From G963674665 sp963674665 (GTDB taxonomy: Bacteria; Desulfobacterota; Desulfovibrionia; Desulfovibrionales; Desulfovibrionaceae): a stretch of DNA of 64,000 nt. A model generated the notes under the pieces. That model made no database searches, was not told the DNA's origin, and saw nothing but the letters and a program-made list of their open reading frames with translations. This document shows positions 50,816 through 59,160 of this stretch, in pieces. The stretch spans positions 1,116,001-1,180,000 of the forward strand of contig CAXXPL010000009.1 in the NCBI GenBank assembly GCA_963674665.2. The letters run 5' to 3'. The translations under genes and the position numbers were made by a program. Positions within the stretch are counted from its first letter, which is position 1. Every line of letters starts with the position of its first letter.

Positions 50816-51445
50816 TCCATATGCTTCTATTTTATCCGCCGCGTCCAGGGGGACGTCGCGATCCAGGAGCCGGAGCTGGTTGTCCAGGGCTTGCACCAGC
50901 AGCAGACGCCCCCTTTGTGTGGATTCCTGGCTGCCGGGCATGTAGTCGCAGTTGCTGAGCCCGTAATCCAGGGTGCGCTGCACGCCCCTGTGGGTGACGA
51001 TGAGGATGCGCTGGCCGGGAAAGTTTTTCGCTGCTTCCAGCAGGGCCTCCCGGGTGCGGTGCAACACCTCGTTGCGGTCCTCACCATTTGGGGGGCGGAA
51101 ATTCCAGCCCAGCTTTTCGAGCTTTGCCAACTCCTCGGCGTGGGTGGTGCGCAGGTCGCGGATCACGCAGCCCTGCCACGTCCCCCAGTGCTGCTCCCTG
51201 AAGCGCGGTTCCCGCTGGTGCGGGAGCCCCAGGTGGGCATTGCAGAGCCGGGCGGTGTGCACCGCGCGTCCCAGATCGCTGGAGATGATCCGGTCCAGAC
51301 TCCAGCCGCGAAGACCACGGCCCCAGGAGTCGGCCTGTTCCTGGCCTGTTGCCGTGAGTTCGGATTCCATCTGCCCCTGTATGCGTTTTTGGCTGTTCCA
51401 CTCGGTTTCCCCGTGGCGCAGCAGACAGAACAGTGTGGCGCTCAT
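50777..51445 (-). CDS. Histidine phosphatase family protein (phosphoglycerate-mutase-like)
   Basis: I start at 51445, where the ATG overlaps the preceding gene's TGA (ATGA). The 222-residue product has LLRHGETEWNSQKRIQGQME with the catalytic RHG, SDLGRAVHTARL, FREQHWGTWQG with the acid/base glutamate region, and VTHRGVQRTLDYGL with the second histidine. These enzymes remove phosphates from sugars, cobalamin intermediates or proteins. Sitting between two glycosyltransferase genes, it may dephosphorylate a sugar phosphate; that is inference. Confidence 0.88.
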   Translation of the reverse strand: MSATLFCLLRHGETEWNSQKRIQGQMESELTATGQEQADSWGRGLRGWSLDRIISSDLGRAVHTARLCNAHLGLPHQREPRFREQHWGTWQGCVIRDLRTTHAEELAKLEKLGWNFRPPNGEDRNEVLHRTREALLEAAKNFPGQRILIVTHRGVQRTLDYGLSNCDYMPGSQESTQRGRLLLVQALDNQLRLLDRDVPLDAADKIEAYGKNSFSGGRSFRE

Positions 51446-52563
51446 GCGCGCTTTCCGTTGTTTACGGCGTTGTACAAGACATTCTCCATGGCTGCGTAGT
51501 TTTTCGAGAGGTCGTGGTGTTCGCGGACGTACAGGGCGGCCTCGCGCCCCATGGCCTGACGTTTCTCCCTGGAGGAGGCGAGCAGACCTATGGCATCGGT
51601 AAAGGCGTCGAGGTCGAAGCTTGGCGTGACCAGGCCGCACCGTTCGTGGGCAACGTTGACCTTGCCCCCCGCGTGGTCGAATGCCACAACCGGAACACCG
51701 CAGGATTGGGCCTCGATGTAAACCATGCCCACGGCCTCGTTGATGCCGGGAAAGGCGAAGAGGTCCGCCGCGCTGTATACGGGAGGGAGCTCGTTGCGCG
51801 GGGTCAGTCCGAGAAAGCGCACCTTGCCGGGGCATTCCTTGTGACCAAGGGCATGCACATAGTCGCGCTCAGGCCCGTCTCCGGCAATGACCAGTTCCAG
51901 GTCCAAGCCCTGGCGCAGGAGCTTGCCGCAGGCCTGGATCACGTAGGTGAGGCCCTGGACCTTCACGCCCTTGCGGAACATGGCCACGCTGAGCACAACG
52001 GGCTTGCCCCCCACGCCCCATTCCTGACGGAGCCGCTGGCGTGCCTGCTCGTCCCGCTCGAAATGCTCGGGGAAGAGGCCGGGCGGCACGTAGCTCACGC
52101 GATCCTCGGGCAGAAGCTGGCGGACATCCTCGAAATCCCACCACTCCTTGGCGAACACGTGGTACGCGGCGCGCAGCGCGTGTCTATTGACAAGAAAGCC
52201 GGGGCGGTAGCGCAACTTTTTGCCCCGATTGGGCGCATAGGAGCCGGAGTAGACGCAGTAGGGCACTCCGGCGGATGCGGCCATGGAGCCGAGCACGTCC
52301 GGCGCCTTGTCGTAGCTGTGGTAGGTGAACCACAGGTCGGGGCGCTGTTCACGGATGAACCGCCGCGCCTTGAGCATGGCCTGTACCAACTCCGGCCAAC
52401 GGCGGGGGCGCCAGAAGAACCAGGTGGTCTCGAAGTGCGGCGGGGTGAGTAGCTCGTGCCCCTGCTTTTCAAGAAAGTCGTACAGGCTTTGCGCGATCAT
52501 CACGTCGCCGGAAGGGCGGGGGTGATTCAGGGGCTTGAAGGGAGTGCAAAAAGCGATGCGCAT
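51442..52563 (-). CDS. GT4-type glycosyltransferase
   Basis: A 373-residue protein starting at 52563 (an ATG four codons upstream is also possible). The GT4 C-terminal domain has VVLSVAMFRKGVKVQGLTYV, LELVIAGDGPERDYVHAL, VRFLGLTPRNELPPVYSAAD, LFAFPGINEAVGMVYIEAQS with the ExxxxxE nucleotide-sugar site, and GVPVVAFDHAGGKVNV. It transfers sugar from an activated donor. It overlaps the histidine phosphatase gene and is read with the other glycan genes. Confidence 0.9.
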   Translation of the reverse strand: MRIAFCTPFKPLNHPRPSGDVMIAQSLYDFLEKQGHELLTPPHFETTWFFWRPRRWPELVQAMLKARRFIREQRPDLWFTYHSYDKAPDVLGSMAASAGVPYCVYSGSYAPNRGKKLRYRPGFLVNRHALRAAYHVFAKEWWDFEDVRQLLPEDRVSYVPPGLFPEHFERDEQARQRLRQEWGVGGKPVVLSVAMFRKGVKVQGLTYVIQACGKLLRQGLDLELVIAGDGPERDYVHALGHKECPGKVRFLGLTPRNELPPVYSAADLFAFPGINEAVGMVYIEAQSCGVPVVAFDHAGGKVNVAHERCGLVTPSFDLDAFTDAIGLLASSREKRQAMGREAALYVREHHDLSKNYAAMENVLYNAVNNGKRA

Positions 52564-52594
52564 GTGCGACCCCATGGTGGTAGTATGATAGCGT

Positions 52595-52665
52595 GGTCCT
52601 CAAGGGGCGAGCTTGTCTATGGAAAGTCTTCCCCTCGGCCCCCCTTTCTCAGGATTCTTGAAAAA
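52595..52665. repeat. G/C-run hairpin of the dispersed family, short copy
   Basis: AAGGGGCGAGC...AAGTCTTCCCCTCGG followed by CCCCCCTTTCTC. It lies between two minus-strand glycosyltransferase genes and may separate their transcripts. Confidence 0.5.
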
Positions 52666-52724
52666 TGATTGTATGCTCTAAAAGCGTTGAACCCGTGGGC
52701 ACGAAAAGAATGTCACCATCCGCG

Positions 52725-54043
52725 TCATGCCTTGGGCGAAAGCCCCTCGGCACGGTAGATGTCGGCCAGATCCCGGATGAGCTTTTGGTTGTCGAAGACC
52801 TGTTGCACCTTTTCCCTGGCCTGGGGAATGATCTTTTTGCGCAGGTCGTCGTCCTCGAGCATGCGCCGGATGGCCCGCGCCAATGCCTGGGGCACCTGCC
52901 CGGAGGCGTTGGGCGAAGTTTTCGTGGCTGGGGCCGATGATGGATCCGGCACCAGCAACCCGGTGCGTTCGTGCTCCAGCAGTTCGGGGATGCCCGAGAC
53001 GTCGGTGGCAACCACGGGCACGCCCCTGGCCATGCATTCGGCAATGACGTTGGGGATGCCGTCCCGGTCGCCGTTTATGGCCACGCGGCAGCCGATGACG
53101 AAAAGATCCGCGCGCAGGTAGTGCTCCAGCACCTGCTCCTGGGGAATTACCCCGGGCATGTCGACATGGGACTCCAGGTTCAACTCCTGGACCTGCTGTT
53201 TCACCACGTCCTCCAGGTCCCCACCCCCTATGAGGGTGTAGCGGAAGTCCAGCCCCTGGTCCCTGAGCAGTGCCAATGCCTGGAGCACTCGGTCCAGTCC
53301 CTTTTTTTCCACAAAGCGCGCCACGGTGAGGATATTGTAAGGGGGCGCGGGCATCCGCTCCTCCCTGAGGGTGAACATGTCCAGGTTGATGCCGTGGTAC
53401 ACGCAGTAGACCCGCGCGGAGAGGTGGCTGCGCGCCGCAAGCTCCCGGAGATAGCGCTGATTGTAGAGGGTGCAGGTGACGGCGAATTTTGCCTGGCCCA
53501 GTTTCTTCACCAGGGGGCCGGGTTTCTGGGTGTATATGTCCTTGGCGTGGGCCGTGAAACTGAAGTCGATGCCGTGCAGCCGCGCCGCGTACATTGCCAC
53601 GGAGCTGGGGTGTGGGCGAAGTGCGCGTGAATGTGGCTGATGTCCGGAGTGCCGGGATCGGTGCGCACCAGGTGGACCAGGTAACCGGCCTGGAGAAAAT
53701 GCTTGAGCCAGGTGTGCTTCTTGGGCGCCTGGCTGAAGCGGGAGAGCAGCAGGCTGACACAGCGTAGATACCTCAGGGGCATGCTGAAAAAGAGCCGCAG
53801 GTTGTGATTAAGCAGGGTGGGCAGCCCCTTGAGCAGGTATTCGGGCAGATAGGTGACGCCGGCTTCGATGCGCTTCACCGAGGCGTTGCTGAAATTCTCG
53901 CGGGGCTGGCGCATGGAGAAAATGTGGATGCGGAAGCCCTGCTCCTCGAGCAGCTGGATTTCGTTGGAGATGAAGGTTTCGGATACCCGGGGAAAGCCTT
54001 TGAGCACCATGCCCAGAGTTATGGGCTTGTCCTGTCGAGTCAT
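52725..54043 (-). pseudogene. GT4-type glycosyltransferase broken by a one-base frameshift
   Basis: The N-terminal half (from ATG 54043) reads ITLGMVLKGFPRVSETFISN and reaches HIHAHFAHTP; the C-terminal half continues in the next frame as SSVAMYAARLHGIDFSFTAH and onward to VEKKGLDRVLQALALLRDQG, YTLIGGGDLEDVVKQQV and ECMARGVPVVATDVSGIPEL. Adding one C to the CCCC run (plus-strand G4 at 53607-53610) restores a single frame of about 440 residues. It is either a recent inactivating mutation or a homopolymer sequencing error; both halves keep good coding character. The start overlaps the upstream gene's stop (ATGA), so the gene belongs to the glycan operon. Confidence 0.85.
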
Positions 54044-55212
54044 AGGACTTCTCTGCGAAAAGCCTCCAGCCTTGAGCGCATGACCTCGAGGCCGGTCATG
54101 GCAAAGGACTGGACTCTCTCCTGCTGCTCCTCCGGACTATGCAGCAACTGGGAAATCTTGTGGTGCAGGGACTGGGGCGAGAGCTCCCCCCAGGGGATGA
54201 AGTCCGCGAGTCCCTTGGCCTTCAGGATCTCGGCACGGATGCGCTGCTCCATCCTGGGATCTTCGCGCGGAATGATCAGGGAGTTCTTTTTCAGGGATAG
54301 CACCTCGCAAATGGTGTTGTAGCCGCCCATGCTGATGACCAGGTCGGCTTCCGCGAGCTTGCGTTCGATTTTCTTCATGAACGAGACCAGGGGCACGTTG
54401 CGCGCCTTGGCGCGCTCCACCAGTTCGTCCAGTTTGTCCCTGGGAATGAAGGGGCCGGTAATGAGCAGGGAGCGGAAGGGCGAGGCGCCGTTCTGCTCCA
54501 GCATGCCCAGGTAGTTGTCCAGCACGGGGTATCCGTCACCCCCGCCGCCGGTTGTCACCACCACGAGCTTCTTGCGGCCCTTGCCCTTGTCGAAATATTT
54601 CTGGGGCGGCTTGGGCCTGGGGATGTAGCCGGTGTAGACCACCTTCTTGCTGATTTTCTCGGGGATGGCGTACTCGATCACCGGATCGTAGAGGTCTCTG
54701 TTGCCGTAGATCCAGATTTCCGAGTAGAGCTTGTCCAGCACGTCCACGAAGTTCTTCTGCTCCCACTCCTGGCGCGTGCTTTCGGCATCGTCCAGAATGT
54801 CGCGCAGCCCCAGGACGACCTTGGTGTCGGGGCGTTCATTGCGGAACCATTCGAGGGTGGGCTTGAGCTCACCCTTGAGACCCAGGGGCACCTTGTCCAC
54901 GATGAAGAGCCTGGGGTCGAAGGCCTTGGCTGTGGCTTCGATGATGCTTTGCCGGATGTGCAGGGCATGGTGCGCGTCGATATTGATGGTGTGCGGCACG
55001 TACACGGTGTTGGACCGCTTGATCATGCCGGGAACACGCACGAAATCGATGCCTTCGGGAAAATTGAAGCGCCCGGCGATGGGGGAGCCTGTGAGAATGA
55101 GAATATTGACGTTCTCATTGAGTAAATGCGTGGCAATGGCCATGGTCCGGCGGATGTGCCCCAGCCCGTATGTGTCGTGGGAATACATCAGGATGTTGTA
55201 GGTGTCAGGCAT
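54040..55212 (-). CDS. MurG-like GT-B glycosyltransferase
   Basis: A 390-residue protein. The N-terminal motif YNILMYSHDTYGLGHIRRTM and the C-terminal KLVVVTTGGGGDGYPVLDNY and DLVISMGGYNTICEVLSLKK are the acceptor and donor loops of GT28/MurG-like enzymes, related to the N-terminal half of the fusion protein at 48.7-50.6 kb (YCQHVLGMGHFFRSL and LSISLGGYNTVMNL). The acceptor may be a lipid-linked sugar. It is the first gene of the tightly packed run that ends with the fusion gene. Confidence 0.88.
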   Translation of the reverse strand: MPDTYNILMYSHDTYGLGHIRRTMAIATHLLNENVNILILTGSPIAGRFNFPEGIDFVRVPGMIKRSNTVYVPHTINIDAHHALHIRQSIIEATAKAFDPRLFIVDKVPLGLKGELKPTLEWFRNERPDTKVVLGLRDILDDAESTRQEWEQKNFVDVLDKLYSEIWIYGNRDLYDPVIEYAIPEKISKKVVYTGYIPRPKPPQKYFDKGKGRKKLVVVTTGGGGDGYPVLDNYLGMLEQNGASPFRSLLITGPFIPRDKLDELVERAKARNVPLVSFMKKIERKLAEADLVISMGGYNTICEVLSLKKNSLIIPREDPRMEQRIRAEILKAKGLADFIPWGELSPQSLHHKISQLLHSPEEQQERVQSFAMTGLEVMRSRLEAFRREVL

Positions 55213-55426
55213 GGGCAGGCTCGCATTTACGATTCAGAGGGAAATAGCAAGGGTACGTACTAAAGCCGCATGACAGAATGATCTGCGAGCGACAGACAGC
55301 AATCCGTGGCCGTGACGGCACACGGCACACTGGATATAGGGTTTGTTCCGTGATGTCCAGAGCGTTGTGAAAAGCGAAGTCAGGAAAAGTCACGAGCGTT
55401 TCCCAAGGGGGTGCGCTACAGGGGCG
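55213..55426. other. Spacer upstream of the glycosyltransferase run
   Basis: 214 bases without a gene; probably holds the promoter for the MurG-like gene. No clear motif. Confidence 0.4.
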
Positions 55427-56650
55427 TCAGGCCGCGCACTTTTCCGACGCGGGTTGTACACGCATGCACAGCTTGGGTGCCAGGCCGCTCTCCAGGCTGT
55501 CCTGGTTCAGGGCCTTGGAGAGCTCGAGCACATTGCTGTCATTGTAGTGCCGCAGGTACTCGACGCAGGTCTGCCTGGCCTCGGAGGCCCTGCCCTGGGT
55601 GGCCAGAGCCAGTGCCCGGTTCCAGACGAACACGCCTTCGTCGGGTGACTGGACATGGGCGCTGGTGAAGAACTCCAGGGCCTGCTCACGCATGTTCTTT
55701 TGCCAGAGCAGAACGCCGGTGTTGTTGCGGGCGCTGGTGTGGGCTGGGTCCAGTTCCAGGGCCCGGGCATAGGCCTGTCTGGCCTCCTCGGACTGCCCCA
55801 GAAGCCCCAACTGCAGGCCGCGCAGGAACGCTTTTTGTGGGGGGGTGAGCAGCACGTGCTCAAGCCCCTGGCAGGGGCAGTGACTGGTCCCGCACGGTTC
55901 GGGTTTGGCATAGAGCTGGACGCCGGAAATCACGTTGCCGAGTACTGTCTTTTCCCCGGAGCAGCGGAACACCGTGCCGTCCGGCTCCATGCGGATGAAC
56001 GTGGAGCCGCCGTTGCAGGGAATGCCGCGGAAATTGTAGATCATTTTGGTGCTTGCGCCGGGGTGCAGGGCCAGAAAGCCCTGGGCTTCGGGGCTGTAGG
56101 ACTCGGGATAGCGGCGGCCTTCGAATTTACCCTTGAAGGGTCTGGGACGCAAGGTTATCCCGTGAGAGGCGAAGAAGCTCTTGTCCTGTTCGAAACGCCC
56201 CACCAGCCGTGGATGGAGCACATAGTTGACGATGACGGTGAAGCCGCCCTGGAAGAGCCGGTGCACGCTCCTGATAAAGGGGTCAACGCCCTTGGTGCGT
56301 TCGCGCTCCTGAATGTGCAGGGACACGTACAGCTCCTGTACCCGGGAGGGGTCGAGGGTCTCGGCGAATTCAACGACTAGACGCGGCAGGCTCAGGTTGG
56401 TGTCCACGCTGATCATGTGCCGTTCGGTCAGGTCCCGGCACAGTTCGATGAATCCAGGGTAGAGAAAGGGCTCCCCTCCGGTCATCCCCACGAGCCATTG
56501 CTCAGCGGTTTCGGAAAGGAACTGCAGCAGCAGGGTCTTGTCCAGGCAGTCGCGAACCGGCGGGGGAACGTGGGGGAAGTAACAGTAGTCGCATCGGTAG
56601 TTGCACTGACGCGTCATGTTCCACATCACGTAATGCGCCGGTTTTCCCAT
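55427..56650 (-). CDS. Radical SAM protein with C-terminal TPR repeats
   Basis: A 407-residue protein. The iron-sulfur motif is CNYRCDYC (about residues 16-23, CxxxCxxC), followed by MTGGEPFLYPGFIEL. A second cysteine group (CSGEKT, then CGTSHCPCQGLEH, about 235-265) resembles a SPASM-like auxiliary cluster region. Residues 275-390 hold about three TPR units (EEARQAYARALELDPAHTSA and similar). The protein probably modifies a peptide, protein or sugar by radical chemistry; its neighbours suggest the glycan pathway or its carrier. It is exactly in line with the glycan genes on the minus strand. Confidence 0.85.
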   Translation of the reverse strand: MGKPAHYVMWNMTRQCNYRCDYCYFPHVPPPVRDCLDKTLLLQFLSETAEQWLVGMTGGEPFLYPGFIELCRDLTERHMISVDTNLSLPRLVVEFAETLDPSRVQELYVSLHIQERERTKGVDPFIRSVHRLFQGGFTVIVNYVLHPRLVGRFEQDKSFFASHGITLRPRPFKGKFEGRRYPESYSPEAQGFLALHPGASTKMIYNFRGIPCNGGSTFIRMEPDGTVFRCSGEKTVLGNVISGVQLYAKPEPCGTSHCPCQGLEHVLLTPPQKAFLRGLQLGLLGQSEEARQAYARALELDPAHTSARNNTGVLLWQKNMREQALEFFTSAHVQSPDEGVFVWNRALALATQGRASEARQTCVEYLRHYNDSNVLELSKALNQDSLESGLAPKLCMRVQPASEKCAA

Positions 56651-57019
56651 AGTTCATTTCCCCGGGTTGCGGATGCCCCACACGTACTGTTCCCGCAATG
56701 CAAGGGTGAAGTGAAACCGCAGGTTTCATACGAAAAAAACTGCGAGGCTCACGGGTACGTGGCTGAGGCGGTATAACTGGTTGTTTGGAACGAAATTCCG
56801 CGTCCGATCCAATTTGAATCAAACAGCCGGACAACTTCACACAGGGGGCATAATAGACAGCCGATCACAAAATGCAAGAGGTGATTGCACCCGCCTGAAA
56901 TGGGGCGTCCACAGCTTCTGTCCGGGGATCGCCCTTGAGTGGGGACTTGTCATCCGTCAAAGTTCTGGTACCTTCCAACCTCTTTTGAACAAGGTTGATC
57001 AACAACGGAGACCCATCCC
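56651..57019. other. Divergent intergenic region
   Basis: 369 bases between the radical SAM and FkbM genes, without a gene. A possible plus-strand promoter is TTGTCA, 16 bases, TACCTT at about 56947-56974. Confidence 0.4.
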
Positions 57020-57856
57020 ATGCAACTGAAAACGTTTACCGTGGAAACACCCAAGACCCTGCCGCCTGAGCGCGAGGGGTGGATTCGCTACTGGCACGGC
57101 TATCACCAGATGCGCAAGGTGAAGACCGAAGACAAGCGCCAGCACGACATGGAAGATGACATCGTCGCCCGTGAGCGCGGCTGCCTGAGCGAACGAGAGG
57201 TGGAAATCCAGATCTTTCTGAACATGCTGCACGACATGGAGGATGACACGGTCCAGATGTTCGAGCTGGGAGCGGGGCGCGGCGACTGGTGCCTGGCCCT
57301 GGCCGGCGTTGTGGATCATCAGATAATTCCCCTGATTCCCAAGAGCTACCGCTGTCTGGCCCTGGAGGGCGAGCCCTATCACTATGCCTGGACCCGGCAG
57401 CACTTCGAGGCGCAGAAGATCAACGGCGTGGCCGTGCACGGCGCCATCAGCGACAAGAACGGCAGCATCCGCTTCCGCGCCAGCAAGGCCCCGGACGAGA
57501 GCTACGGCCAGGGCATCGACCTGGAAAAGGGCAACATCGAAGTCCCGGCCTATACCATCGACACTCTCATGGAGCAGCATGGCTTCGACCACCTGACCTG
57601 CATCCATATGGATGTGCAGGGTGCCGAACTGGACGCACTCAAGGGCGGGGAAAAGGCTCTGCGTGAAGGGCGCATCGACTATCTGCAGATCGGCACCCAC
57701 GGCGGCGACCCCCTGGACGAGGAGATGATCAAGTTCCTCGGCCCGGATTACGAGGTCCTGTTCCGCGTGCCCGCTGCCGTCGGGCAGGTGGACACCTTTT
57801 TCGGCCCGGCATGGTTCCCCAAGGACGGCATCATGCTCGTGCGCCGGCGCAAATAG
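57020..57856 (+). CDS. FkbM-family methyltransferase
   Basis: GGAGA precedes the ATG. The 278-residue protein has MFELGAGRGDWCLALAGVVD as SAM loop, CLALEGEPYHYAWTRQHFEA as strand 2, GAISDKNGSIRF and IHMDVQGAELDALKGGEKAL, the FkbM pattern where DxQGAE(x)5L(K)G is diagnostic. Such enzymes O-methylate sugars or polyketides; the nearby glycan genes fit a sugar. It is monocistronic, followed by an 18-base perfect hairpin. Confidence 0.9.
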   Translation: MQLKTFTVETPKTLPPEREGWIRYWHGYHQMRKVKTEDKRQHDMEDDIVARERGCLSEREVEIQIFLNMLHDMEDDTVQMFELGAGRGDWCLALAGVVDHQIIPLIPKSYRCLALEGEPYHYAWTRQHFEAQKINGVAVHGAISDKNGSIRFRASKAPDESYGQGIDLEKGNIEVPAYTIDTLMEQHGFDHLTCIHMDVQGAELDALKGGEKALREGRIDYLQIGTHGGDPLDEEMIKFLGPDYEVLFRVPAAVGQVDTFFGPAWFPKDGIMLVRRRK

Positions 57857-57879
57857 AACAGGAAGAATTTGGATGAAGA

Positions 57880-57935
57880 TGTTTCCCAGGGGAGGGAGCT
57901 TTTAAAAAGCTCCCTCCCCTGGCCCCCCCCCGCAA
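57880..57935. terminator. Perfect 18-base hairpin of the G/C-run family
   Basis: CCAGGGGAGGGAGCTTTT (57886-57903) and AAAAGCTCCCTCCCCTGG (57905-57922) enclose a one-base loop and are followed by CCCCCCCC. It lies between the convergent FkbM gene and the MFS pseudogene. Confidence 0.9.
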
Positions 57936-57979
57936 AATGACCAGTCGTATTCCCGATTACCTCTTGCTGTATGGTTCCA

Positions 57980-58700
57980 TCATTCAGGCTGTTGGATGAA
58001 AGACTTCCCACGGATCAGGAACCAGAAGCAGGCGCAGACCGCACCTACGACGACCTGCATGACGCCCATGTTCCGGATGGTGTTGCCCGTTTCCAGGGAG
58101 ATAAGGAACATGCCCACGCTGCCCATGAGCATGCCCGTCAAGTTGATCAGGGACGCGGCCGAGCCGGTGTCTACCTCCTGCTGGGAGAGGAGGAGGTTCG
58201 CCGTGGGGGGGCGCAGCATACCCACGGCCACCGTGGCCGCCGCCATGAGCAGGGCAAAGGCATAGGGCGAGGAATTGCCCGCGATGTCGGGCAGGGCGCC
58301 GCAGATTACCAGAAGGATGAAGGCCGTGGCCATGATGTTGCCGGAAGACATCCTCCTGGAGAGCCGGATGAACAGCATGGGCCCGATCAGCGCACCGATG
58401 GCGTTGAACGCGAAGAAATAGCTGTACATCTGTTCGGACATCCCGAAACCTTGGATGTATACGAAGGCCGAGGATGCGATAAAAGCCATGAGAGGCAGGG
58501 GAGCCAGGGAGAAAACCAGCTAGGGGAGCGAGAAGCCGGGATCTTTCAACACCACGCCCAGGCGTCCGAAGGACTGGGCAAAGGTGCCCTCATAGCGCTG
58601 CTCCAGGGTCTCGCTCAGCAGCAGGGATACGCAGAAGGATATCAGGCCTACGCCCCCAAGCGCCTAGAACACCGCTTTCCAGGACATGAACTTCAGGATC
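57980..58700 (-). pseudogene. MFS (Bcr/CflA-type) multidrug exporter remnant with two TAG stops
   Basis: On the minus strand the reading ILKFMSWKAVF-stop-ALGGVGLISFCVSLLLSETL, then GRLGVVLKDPGFSLP-stop-LVFSLAPLPLMAFIASS and FVYIQGFGMSEQMY is the middle and C-terminal half of a drug exporter of the Bcr/CflA group. Both stops are TAG; the first stands where TGG (Trp) is expected (SWKAVFWAL). The last 170 residues are open (GALIGPMLFIRLSRRMSSGN). The first half of the transporter is missing: upstream in frame lies unrelated sequence. No adjacent regulator remains. Confidence 0.8.
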
Positions 58701-58963
58701 AGGGCCGCGTGGATATGGTGCGGCTTGATGTTCTTGAACCGGCAGTCGTCATCCATGTCCGCCTTGATCTTCTTGATGACAAAGGACTCGATGTCGTCCT
58801 TGAGCAGACCGTCGGTTTCAACGATATAGGCGATTTTGGTTCTGAAATCGACGTCTTTCACCATCTCCCTCTGAAGCCCTACTGTCGTCAGGTATACGGG
58901 AGCCTCGCGAATGACCGCAAGACCCTGTGGGGAGTAGGGAGGGCTTTGGAAATTAATAGTCAA
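58690..58963 (-). pseudogene. Unidentified coding-like fragment fused in frame to the MFS remnant
   Basis: An open frame (possible TTG start at 58963) reads VGLQREMVKDVDFRTKIAYI, ETDGLLKDDIESFVIKKIKA and DDDCRFKNIKPHHIHAALIL before entering the exporter sequence. This part is hydrophilic and not MFS-like, so the locus is a chimera made by deletion or by insertion of a gene piece. I do not recognise the source. Confidence 0.5.
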
Positions 58964-58967
58964 CGTA

Positions 58968-58996
58968 TTTTATAGTCAAAATATTTGACTATAAAA
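58968..58996. promoter_or_regulatory. Perfect 13-base palindromic operator
   Basis: TTTTATAGTCAAA and TTTGACTATAAAA are exact inverted repeats around ATA. A further half site AATAGTCAAC lies just upstream at 58954-58963. The symmetry and AT content fit a dimeric helix-turn-helix (for example MarR-type) repressor site for the neighbouring exporter. Confidence 0.7.
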
Positions 58997-59049
58997 GCGT
59001 ATTATGACCCGTGACGGGGGTGATTAATTGATTTGTTTGGAGTTATTGG

Positions 59050-59140
59050 AAAGGGCTGAGTGCCCTGTTTCAGGGAAGTTTGAGAAGGGGAGTGCGAAGG
59101 GGCGAGCCCTTTTCAAGGGATTCCCCTCGCACTCCGAAGT
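59050..59140. repeat. G/C-run hairpin of the dispersed family
   Basis: GAGTGCGAAGGGG...CCCCTCGCACTC (59090-59134) with inner GAGCCCTT/AAGGGATT arms; a smaller AGGGC/GCCCT stem lies at about 59052-59065. It lies just after the chemotaxis gene's stop. Confidence 0.7.
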
Positions 59141-59160
59141 TATTCTTTTCGTATGCCTCG

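Noticed and set aside
58500..58700. TAG codons in the exporter as pyrrolysine sites
   Set aside because: The first TAG replaces an expected tryptophan, the second lies in a variable membrane loop, and the N-terminal half is missing; decay is the simpler reading.
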